NCBI RefSeq assembly: GCF_000612725.1
Contig: NZ_HG964451.1
Span: 711,180 to 775,179 of the forward strand
Length of the DNA stretch: 64,000 bases
Source of the DNA: Mycolicibacterium austroafricanum
Lineage (GTDB): Bacteria; Actinomycetota; Actinomycetes; Mycobacteriales; Mycobacteriaceae
Direction: 5' to 3'
In this document: positions 1 to 6,995 of the stretch, in pieces
Numbering within the stretch: position 1 is the stretch's first letter
How the letters are laid out: each line of letters opens with the position of its first letter
Position numbers and translations under genes: made by a program
The notes under the pieces: model-generated
Seen by the model: the letters and a program-made list of their open reading frames with translations, nothing else
Databases searched by the model: none
What the model was told of the DNA's origin: nothing

Positions 1-1
1 C

Positions 2-91
2 AAGCGGCTGCTGCCGGCGGCACCCGCATACCAAGGTATTCACGCGGAATTGCGTTCGGCTGCAGCAGCATTGGGAACCGTCAACTACTAG
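2..91 (+). CDS. C-terminal end of an unidentified upstream gene (partial)
   Basis: The frame is open from the window edge and ends with residues ...AAALGTVNY at a TAG stop (89-91). Only 29 residues are visible, too few to name a family. An AGGAGG ribosome binding site for the next gene overlaps this stop, so the two genes are probably cotranscribed. It could be a chance open frame, but the tight junction argues for a real gene end. Confidence 0.5.
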   Translation, partial: KRLLPAAPAYQGIHAELRSAAAALGTVNY

Positions 92-101
92 GAGGACTGC
101 T

Positions 102-830
102 ATGGAACTCGGCCTTGAGGGCAAGCGCTTCGCTGTCACGGGCGGCACCCGCGGGATCGGCCGCGCGGTGGTCGAGGGCCTGCTCGCCGAGGGTGCGTCG
201 GTCGCCTACTGCGCGCGCACCTACGAGCCGGTGCCCGGCGCGGTGGGCACCGCGGTGGACGTCGGCGACGGTGCCGCGCTCGCGACGTGGGTGGACGCCA
301 CCGCCGACGCGTTCAGCGGCCTCGACGGTGTGGTCGCCAATGTCAGTGCGCTCGCGATCCCCGAGACGCACGAGAACTGGCACACCTCGTTCGACGTGGA
401 CCTGATGGGCACGGTCAATCTGGTCGACGCGGCATTGCCGTATCTGCTCGAGGCGGACGCCGGGTCGATCGTCACCATCTCCAGCGTGTCGGGCCGCGAG
501 ATCGATTTCGCCGCAGGCCCGTACGGCACGATGAAGGCCGCGATCATCCATTACACCCAGGGTCTGGCGTTCAAGCTGGCCGCCCAGGGTGTGCGCGCCA
601 ACACCGTCAGCCCCGGCAACACCTATTTCCCGGGCGGGGTGTGGCCGTCGATCGAGCAGAGCGATCCGGAGTTGTTCGCCACCGCGCTGGCGCTGAACCC
701 GACCGGCCGGATGGCGACGCCACAGGAGGTGGCCAACGCGGTGGTGTTCCTGTCCAGCGCGGCGGCCAGCTTCATCACGGGCACCAACCTGCTCGTCGAC
801 GGCGCCCTCACCCGCGGCGTCCAACTGTGA
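102..830 (+). CDS. SDR-family NAD(P)-dependent oxidoreductase
   Basis: This 242-residue protein has the length and motifs of a classical short-chain dehydrogenase. The nucleotide-binding motif TGGTRGIG lies at residues 13-20, the ISS segment with the catalytic Ser near 127-128, and the catalytic pair Tyr141/Lys145 in YGTMK. A VSPGNT segment follows the active site and the C-terminus ends in a typical TGTNLLVDG. The ATG start has a strong AGGAGG site 6 bases upstream. Such enzymes oxidise or reduce alcohol/keto groups in the cytoplasm; the substrate cannot be read from sequence. It may be cotranscribed with the amidohydrolase downstream. Its TGA stop shares its last base with the palindromic repeat that follows. 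Confidence 0.9.
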   Translation: MELGLEGKRFAVTGGTRGIGRAVVEGLLAEGASVAYCARTYEPVPGAVGTAVDVGDGAALATWVDATADAFSGLDGVVANVSALAIPETHENWHTSFDVDLMGTVNLVDAALPYLLEADAGSIVTISSVSGREIDFAAGPYGTMKAAIIHYTQGLAFKLAAQGVRANTVSPGNTYFPGGVWPSIEQSDPELFATALALNPTGRMATPQEVANAVVFLSSAAASFITGTNLLVDGALTRGVQL

Positions 831-876
831 TTTCGGCGTAGTCGGTCAACGTCAGCGTGACCAACGACACCGAAAT
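830..876. repeat. Palindromic element, copy A1
   Basis: A 47 bp imperfect palindrome has a left arm ATTTCGGCGTAGTCGGTCA and a right arm whose reverse complement agrees at 16 of 19 positions, around a 9-base loop. The same sequence recurs at 2491-2536. The left edge supplies the last base of the upstream TGA stop, and the loop contains the GTG used here as the earliest start of the amidohydrolase. Its position fits a terminator-like or mobile intergenic repeat. Confidence 0.8.
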
Positions 877-2491
877 CGCTGTCTTGACCGCCCCGCCCAC
901 CCTGTTCACCGGCGGCACCATCTGGACGGGCCGCGGCGACACCGATGCCGTGCTGATCGACGGTGGTGTCGTCGCCGCGCTCGGGGACAAGGCACGGCAA
1001 TGGGGCGGGGCGCATCACGTCGACCTGGACGGCGGCTTCCTGATGCCGTCGTTCGCCGACGGGCACGCCCATCCGCTCTACGGCGGGCTGGAGGCGGTCG
1101 GTCCGCCGGTGCGCCGATGCGGCTCGGTCGACGAGATCGTGCGGGCCGTGCAGCAGTACGCCGCCGACCATCCCGACGAGGACTGGATCGTCGGCGCGTC
1201 CTACGACAGCAGCCTGGCCCCCGAGGGGTTGTTCGACGCCCGTTGGCTCGATGCCGCGGTACCCGACCGCCCGGTGGTGTTGCGCGCGTGGGACTACCAC
1301 ACGGTGTGGTGCAATTCGGCGGCGCTGCAGCGCGCCGGCATCACCGCCGAGACACCCGAACCGGTGCTGGGCGAGATCCCGCGCCGCGCCGACGGATCTC
1401 CGCTGGGTACGTTGCGGGAGTGGGGCGCAACCGATCTGGTGATGAACGCGATGCCGCCGCGGGACGAGGCGGTGCGCGTGGGTGCGCTGGGAACCGCCGC
1501 CGACTACTACCTGTCCCGCGGGGTGACGTGGGTGCAGGACGCGTGGGTGGAGCCCGCAGACGTCGCGACGTACGTGGCGGCAGCAGGGCAGGGGGCGCTG
1601 CGGATGCGGTTCAACCTCGCGCTGTACGCCGACCCGCGCCATTTCGACGCGCAGGTCACTCAGTTCGCCGAGCAGCGGGCCCTCGTCGAGGCTGCGCGAT
1701 CACCACTGCTCACCGCGCAGACGGTGAAGTTCTTCGCCGACGGGGTGGTGGAGAACGGGACCGGGGCGCTGCTGGCGCCGTACTGCACGGGTCTGCACGA
1801 CCACGCGGGTCAACGCAACTGGGAGGGTGAGTCGCTGGCGGAGGCGGCGCGCCGCGTCGACGAGCTCGGTCTGCAGATCCACATCCACGCCATCGGCGAT
1901 GCCGCAGTCCGCCAGGCTCTGGACGCGATCGAATACGTTGCCGCGCAGAACGGTCCGCGTGACCGCAGGGCGGTGATCGCGCACTGCCAGCTCGTCGACC
2001 GCGGCGATCTGGACCGGTTCGCCGCGCTCGGTGTCATCCCGAACATGCAGCCGTTGTGGGCTCAGCTGGACGCGTTGATGACGGTGTTGACGATCCCGCG
2101 GCTCGGCGCCGACCGCGCGGACGGCCAGTATCCGATCCGGACGCTGGACGCCTCGGGCGCCCCGCTGGCGTTCGGCTCCGACTGGCCGGTGTCCTCGGGC
2201 GCACCGCTGGACGGCGTCGCCGTGGCCGCGTCGCGGACCACCTCCGACGGCGACCCGCCGGGCGGATGGACACCCCATGAGATCCTGCCCGTCGAACGCG
2301 CACTGACGGCCTACACCGCCGCCGTCGCGCACCAGGCGTTCGCCGAGAACACCTGGGGCATCCTCGAACCCGGCTTCAGCGCGGACATGGTGTGGCTGGA
2401 CCGAGATCCCCGCGTCACACCGCCGCTGGAGCTGCCGTCCACCTCGGTCGTCGGCACCTATCTGCGCGGCACCCTCGCCTCCCCGGCTTGA
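857..2491 (+). CDS. Amidohydrolase, YtcJ-like (amidohydro_3 family)
   Basis: The 544-residue protein resembles YtcJ-type amidohydrolases: an N-terminal beta-sandwich segment (LFTGGTIWTG), a metal-binding HxH in FADGHAHPLYGG near residue 68, a long TIM-barrel with HIHAIGD near residue 340, and the late catalytic Asp in FGSDWPVSSGAP. These cytoplasmic metalloenzymes hydrolyse amide-like bonds of small molecules; the substrate is unknown. The start is uncertain. The GTG at 857 lies inside palindrome A1, so residues 1-9 (MTNDTEIAV) are encoded by the repeat. The in-frame TTG at 884, just beyond the repeat, gives a start closer to the conserved domain. The stop lies at the edge of the second palindrome copy. 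Confidence 0.9.
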   Translation: MTNDTEIAVLTAPPTLFTGGTIWTGRGDTDAVLIDGGVVAALGDKARQWGGAHHVDLDGGFLMPSFADGHAHPLYGGLEAVGPPVRRCGSVDEIVRAVQQYAADHPDEDWIVGASYDSSLAPEGLFDARWLDAAVPDRPVVLRAWDYHTVWCNSAALQRAGITAETPEPVLGEIPRRADGSPLGTLREWGATDLVMNAMPPRDEAVRVGALGTAADYYLSRGVTWVQDAWVEPADVATYVAAAGQGALRMRFNLALYADPRHFDAQVTQFAEQRALVEAARSPLLTAQTVKFFADGVVENGTGALLAPYCTGLHDHAGQRNWEGESLAEAARRVDELGLQIHIHAIGDAAVRQALDAIEYVAAQNGPRDRRAVIAHCQLVDRGDLDRFAALGVIPNMQPLWAQLDALMTVLTIPRLGADRADGQYPIRTLDASGAPLAFGSDWPVSSGAPLDGVAVAASRTTSDGDPPGGWTPHEILPVERALTAYTAAVAHQAFAENTWGILEPGFSADMVWLDRDPRVTPPLELPSTSVVGTYLRGTLASPA

Positions 2492-2536
2492 TTTCGGCGT
2501 AGTCGGTCAACGTCAGCGTGACCGACTACACCGAAA
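2491..2536. repeat. Palindromic element, copy A2, between convergent genes
   Basis: This 46 bp near-perfect palindrome (18 of 19 arm positions pair) starts at the last base of the amidohydrolase TGA. Its right arm, read on the minus strand, encodes the last residues Ile-Ser-Val and the TAG stop of the double ATPase gene. It therefore ends both convergent genes and probably acts as a bidirectional terminator. Confidence 0.85.
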
Positions 2537-5500
2537 TCGCCAACTCGAGCACGTCTTCGGCCGAGGGTGGGCTCGACGGGTGGTAGGACAGGCACCACGG
2601 CGCGACGATCCGGTGGAACGCCTCCCCCTCGGCGGCCACGTAGAAGTTGCCTGCGCGCAGCCTGCTGATGTCGTCGACGAGACCGCCCTTGGCGCGCGCC
2701 ATCTCGCGGGCCGCCTCGATCTGGGCGGGCGCGTTGAGCAGGCCGTAGAACTGGGTGGCCGCGTTGCCCGGGATGTTGTTGTTCAGCGACTTGGGCGCCT
2801 GGGTGGCGAAGACCAGGCCGAGCCCGTACTTACGGGCCTGCGACGACAGCGCCAGCGTGCTGCGCGTGCACGCGGTGAAACCCCGTGCGGGAGCGAAGTT
2901 CTGAGCTTCGTCCATCACCAACAGCCCGCCGAGGGGACGCTCGCCGGCCGGGTTGCGTTTGATCCAGGCGAACAGCGCCATCTGCAGCTGGTTGACGAAG
3001 CTCTGCCGCTGCTCGTCGGACGGCAGGCCGATCATGCTGATCACCGACACCCGGGCGCGGTATTCGTCGGACGGGGTGAGCAGCACGCCCGGGTCGACGG
3101 GTGTTCCGGCGCCGCCGAAGAGCGGGTCGTTGACCATCGCCGCCCGCAGGTTCTGCGAGAGGTCACCGGCGATGGCATGGGCACCGGCCATGTTGCTGAC
3201 GTCCTCGGGCAGGTCGGCCAGCAGCCGGACGAAGCCGTCCAGCGTCGGCGACGGCGTTCTGCCGTAGTGCTGCAACGCTTCCCGGAGTACGGCGCGGGAC
3301 CGGGTGGCCTTCTGTGTCTTCCCGGTGATCAGCGCCTGCGGCTCCAGCGCCGCGCAGGCCGACTCGACTGCGTCGGTGAACTCGTCGTAGTCGGCGACGA
3401 CGCTGGCGAAGTCGGGCAGCGGCTGGAACGCCAGCGGCCGCCCGTTGGTGCGGCGCGGCGTCCAGATCGTCACCTCGGTGTGGCGCAGGTAGTCGTCGGC
3501 GCGCGCACCGTCGGAGCGGCGCCACCCGTCCGGCGGCTGCGGCCACCCGGTGCCCAGCCGGGACAGGTCGTTGTTGGGGTCCAGCACGATCGACGAGACA
3601 CCGCGCAGCGCGCACTCCTCGACGAGCCGACGGATCAGCACCGTTTTGCCCGACCCGGAGCCGGCGAAGATCGCGACGTGTTTGCGCAGCGCCGAAAGCC
3701 CCACGGTCACCGGTTCTTCGGTGTGCACATCCAGGCCCAGCGGGAGCTCGGTGTCGGGCACCTCATAGTCGTGGTCCACGACGGATTCCGGCTCGTCCAC
3801 GGGCAGGGCGGCCTCCGGCCCATCCTCGGGCACGACCGCCACCGGCTCGGCCGGGCCGTCACCCAGCGCCTCGGCCAGCAGCGTCAACCCGTGGGCAGGG
3901 CGGCGCGCCCGCAACCAGCCGGGAAGGTCGGGGTCGTCGTCGCGGATCAGGTCGCGCAACGCGGTCATGGTGCGCACGTCGTCTTCGGACAACGGCAGCA
4001 CCCGTCCGCCGGCGGCCAGGAACTCGTCGATCACCGCGGCGGTCTTGGGTCCGCTCGGCCACGGCGAGTTGCGCAGCAGGAACAGACTGCGCCGATCGCT
4101 TCCCGCGCCGAAACCCGCTGCCGTGACGGCCTTTCGGATCCGGCTGAGCGCGGCGGTGGCGTTGGTGGCCGCGACGGCCCGGAACGCCCAGTGCCGCTCG
4201 TCGTCGGTGGCGGAGTCCAGGCTTTCGCGCAGCCGGGCGTGCAGCACCACGTGCGCGCCGGGCGGCGGGTCGCAGACGAACGTCTGCTCGCCGTCGCGCT
4301 CGGCGATCCACGCCGTCAGCGCCGCGGAGAGCAGTTCGGGCATCGTGGTGTCTTCGCCGTCGTGGGCCAGCGCCGCCTCCGGCACCGCACGCCGCCGGTA
4401 TTCGGCGAACCGCCGGTCCAGCGCACCGGACACCGGCGCATTCCCGTTCGGCGACTGCGTTTCCCATGTCGGCTGGGCGTCGGCGCGCAGATGTGTGAGC
4501 TCGACGACCGTGCCGTGCTTGAGGCATTCCCGCACGTGTGTGTCGGCGCGGATCAGTAGTTGGCGCGGCGTGTAGGACGGCGCCTCCTCGAACGCCTCGG
4601 GCGCCAGCGGCCAACTCGGGTATAGCGGGGTGAAGCCCGTCGCGGCGTAACTGGCCGCGAAGCGACGCTCCAGGATCGCGCGGCCGATGTCGGCGCTGGG
4701 CAGCGGGGTCAGCACGCCGGTCACCCGGAACCGGTCGGCGACGGCCGCGCCGGCCTGGTCGCGGATGTGCTCCCACACCGCGGGCAGGCACGCGACCGCC
4801 GTCACGGTGCGCCGCATCGTCTGCCGCAGCGCCATCAGCCCGTGCGCCACCTGCTCGAGCACGATGCCGCCGTCACCGGTCGACTGCCCGGTGGCGGCCA
4901 CCGACTGGGCGATCAGCGTGTCGATCTGGTCGACGGCGAGCACCGACGGCCCGGCCAGCGCCACCAGGCGCGACAGGTCGCGCACGCACTCCTGCGCCGA
5001 CGCCGGTGCCGACCGCAGCCCCCACGGCCCGCGCTCCTCGACGGTGAACTCCTCGGTGCCCTCCAGGAAGCCCTCACCGATGTCGTGGGCGACGAAGTCG
5101 TTGGAGCCGAGCAACACCAGCGCACGCAGCACCTGATGGCATTGCCGCACAGTCTCTTTCGCCGCCGATGAGAGCGCTTTGATGAAACGGTACAGCGTTT
5201 CGGGGTCGAGGTCGTCGTCACCGATGATCGCGCGACGGTCGGCGCGTGACACGTGCGCGAGCGACGCCAGTTCCCACAGCAGGTCCTTCAGCTGCGTCTC
5301 GCGGTTCGCCCCGGGACGGCCGAGGCTCTCCAGCATGCCGCTGCGCACCGATTCCCAGAAGCTGGCGGCGTCGAGCAGTTCGACGACGAAGAAGAACCCG
5401 CCGCCGTCCTGCACGCGTTCGCGGATCTGGCCGAGCAGATGCGTCTTGCCCGATCCGGCGGGGCCGCGGATCACCACACCCAGCGGGGTGGACGCCGGGT

Positions 5501-5660
5501 CGGCCAGCGCGTCGCCGAACGCGTCCATCACGTCGTCGACGGCGTGTTCGTTGAGCCCGGTGACGTGGGTGGCCCCCTGGGGCCGCCACAGGTCGTCGGA
5601 GGTGGGCGCCCACGTCAGCCTCAGCGAGGCCAACGCCTCGCGCTGCACCGTGTCCATCAC
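2526..5660 (-). CDS. Double P-loop ATPase: AAA-like domain plus HerA/FtsK-like domain
   Basis: This 1044-residue protein carries two separate NTPase modules. The first has Walker A GPAGSGKT at residues 66-73 and a Walker B-like SVLAVDQIDTL, resembling ORC/STAND-type AAA ATPases. The second, near residue 665, has AGSGSGKT followed by IVLDPNNDLS. Its Walker B is LLVMDEAQNFAP near residue 915, followed by an FATQ sensor, as in HerA/TraG/FtsK DNA translocases. The linker is not recognised. The start is GTG 5660 or ATG 5657; both overlap the TGA of the winged-helix gene, so translation is probably coupled. HerA proteins pump DNA and usually work with nucleases or partners, but none is encoded here besides the winged-helix protein. 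The last codons come from palindrome A2. Confidence 0.85.
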   Translation of the reverse strand: MMDTVQREALASLRLTWAPTSDDLWRPQGATHVTGLNEHAVDDVMDAFGDALADPASTPLGVVIRGPAGSGKTHLLGQIRERVQDGGGFFFVVELLDAASFWESVRSGMLESLGRPGANRETQLKDLLWELASLAHVSRADRRAIIGDDDLDPETLYRFIKALSSAAKETVRQCHQVLRALVLLGSNDFVAHDIGEGFLEGTEEFTVEERGPWGLRSAPASAQECVRDLSRLVALAGPSVLAVDQIDTLIAQSVAATGQSTGDGGIVLEQVAHGLMALRQTMRRTVTAVACLPAVWEHIRDQAGAAVADRFRVTGVLTPLPSADIGRAILERRFAASYAATGFTPLYPSWPLAPEAFEEAPSYTPRQLLIRADTHVRECLKHGTVVELTHLRADAQPTWETQSPNGNAPVSGALDRRFAEYRRRAVPEAALAHDGEDTTMPELLSAALTAWIAERDGEQTFVCDPPPGAHVVLHARLRESLDSATDDERHWAFRAVAATNATAALSRIRKAVTAAGFGAGSDRRSLFLLRNSPWPSGPKTAAVIDEFLAAGGRVLPLSEDDVRTMTALRDLIRDDDPDLPGWLRARRPAHGLTLLAEALGDGPAEPVAVVPEDGPEAALPVDEPESVVDHDYEVPDTELPLGLDVHTEEPVTVGLSALRKHVAIFAGSGSGKTVLIRRLVEECALRGVSSIVLDPNNDLSRLGTGWPQPPDGWRRSDGARADDYLRHTEVTIWTPRRTNGRPLAFQPLPDFASVVADYDEFTDAVESACAALEPQALITGKTQKATRSRAVLREALQHYGRTPSPTLDGFVRLLADLPEDVSNMAGAHAIAGDLSQNLRAAMVNDPLFGGAGTPVDPGVLLTPSDEYRARVSVISMIGLPSDEQRQSFVNQLQMALFAWIKRNPAGERPLGGLLVMDEAQNFAPARGFTACTRSTLALSSQARKYGLGLVFATQAPKSLNNNIPGNAATQFYGLLNAPAQIEAAREMARAKGGLVDDISRLRAGNFYVAAEGEAFHRIVAPWCLSYHPSSPPSAEDVLELAISV

Positions 5661-6274
5661 GCCTCGATCGCGATCAGATGCTTGGGCCGGTCCCCGATGA
5701 CCACGGCCGCGGCGCGATCCTCGGCGGTCAGCGTCTTCTGGTTCTCTTCGGGGATCACGCTGACCCCCGGCGTGCGGTGCAGCGCGACCAGCGCGGCGTC
5801 GACGTCGGCGCGGGGTGCGTCGAGTTCGGCGCGCAGCCGGGTCAGCGACACCCAGCCGCCGGGCCGGGTTGCCAGCACGTCGTAGGCGGCCCGGATGCGC
5901 TCCTCGACGCTGGCAGGCGGCTCAGCAGCACCGAACACGTCGGCCAGGCTCAGGTCGGTGTGCTGCAGGTACCGGCCCAGCGCGCCGAGCACCGTGTAGA
6001 GGGTCTTGGCAGGCCCGGTCGAGCGCGGCGGCGCGCCGGCGGCGAGCAGGTCGCGGCACAGCCGCCAGCCGCGGTCGGTCAGTTCGTGGACGAACCTGTT
6101 CCCGACCCGCTCGGATTCGATCAGGCCGAGCCGGTTGAGTTTGTCGCGGCCGGGTTTGTCCAGCGCAGGTCCCAGCGCCGCCAGTTCCGGGTTGGGCACC
6201 GGCCGCGATTCGGCCATCAGCACCAGCAGCACCGCTCGTTCGGTTCCGGTCAGGTCCGTCGCCGTCACAGTCAC
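5657..6274 (-). CDS. Winged-helix protein, partner of the double ATPase
   Basis: A 205-residue protein with two likely winged-helix segments: residues 8-75 (TERAVLLVLMAESRPVPNPE through a RLGLIESERVGNRFVHELTDRGW wing) and residues 125-185 (RIRAAYDVLATRPGGWVSLTRLR through a predicted wing). No enzyme motif is visible. It is the first gene of a two-gene operon and overlaps the ATPase start by 1-4 bases, which suggests a complex in which it recruits the ATPase to DNA or to another partner. Alternatively it could be a plain regulator. Gene 6312-6995 starts divergently 37 bp away. Confidence 0.7.
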   Translation of the reverse strand: MTVTATDLTGTERAVLLVLMAESRPVPNPELAALGPALDKPGRDKLNRLGLIESERVGNRFVHELTDRGWRLCRDLLAAGAPPRSTGPAKTLYTVLGALGRYLQHTDLSLADVFGAAEPPASVEERIRAAYDVLATRPGGWVSLTRLRAELDAPRADVDAALVALHRTPGVSVIPEENQKTLTAEDRAAAVVIGDRPKHLIAIEA

Positions 6275-6311
6275 GCTGCCAACTTAACGAGTACGGCAGG
6301 ATTGCGTGCGC

Positions 6312-6995
6312 ATGGAAGACACCGAAGGCACCCCCGAGACGTCGCGGCGCAGGCACATCACCCGGCTTGCGCTGTTCGGCGCGGTGCTGGCGGTGTTGTA
6401 CTACCTGACCGCGGTCGAGCGTGTCATCGACGTCGCGCAGGTGCGCGGTCTGATCGAGTCGACGGGGCCTGCGGCGCCGCTGACGTACGTGGCGGTATCG
6501 GCGGTGCTCGGCGCGCTGCTGGTGCCGGGGCCTTTGCTGGCCGCGGGCAGCGGGTTCCTGTTCGGTCCGCTGGTAGGCACGTTCGTGACGCTGGGCGCCA
6601 CCATGGGCTCGGCGGTGATCAGCGCGTTCGCGGGCCGGCGCGCGGGTCGCGACAGCGCCCGCGGGCTGCTCGGCGCCGACCGCGCGGAGCGCATCGACGG
6701 GCTGATCCAGCGGGGCGGGCTGTGGGCCGTGGTCGGTCAGCGCTGGATTCCCGGGATCAACGACGCGCTGGCGTCCTACACGTTCGGCGCGTTCGGGGTG
6801 CCGCTGTGGCAGATGGCCGCGGGTGCGCTCATCGGGTCGGCGCCCAAGGCGTTCGTGTACACCGCGGTCGGGTCGACGCTGGGCGAGTTCTCGGCGCCGC
6901 TGCTGGCCGCGGCGGTTGTGGTGTGGTGCGTGACGGCGGTGGTGGGCGCGTTCGCGGCGCACCGCGGCTGGCGGGCGTGGCGGTCCCGGGAATGA
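6312..6995 (+). CDS. TVP38/TMEM64 (DedA-like, SNARE-associated) membrane protein
   Basis: The roughly 227-residue membrane protein has an N-terminal helix near residues 20-40 and further hydrophobic segments. The centre contains the VPGPLLAAGSGFLFGPLVGTF and QRWIPGINDALASYTFGAF segments typical of the TVP38/VTT family. Members are linked to membrane lipid homeostasis; the transported lipid is not readable. ATG 6312 is preferred over GTG 6306. Its stop overlaps the start of the helicase gene (ATGA, 6992-6995), so both are probably one transcript, though no functional link between the two is known. Confidence 0.85.
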   Translation: MEDTEGTPETSRRRHITRLALFGAVLAVLYYLTAVERVIDVAQVRGLIESTGPAAPLTYVAVSAVLGALLVPGPLLAAGSGFLFGPLVGTFVTLGATMGSAVISAFAGRRAGRDSARGLLGADRAERIDGLIQRGGLWAVVGQRWIPGINDALASYTFGAFGVPLWQMAAGALIGSAPKAFVYTAVGSTLGEFSAPLLAAAVVVWCVTAVVGAFAAHRGWRAWRSRE

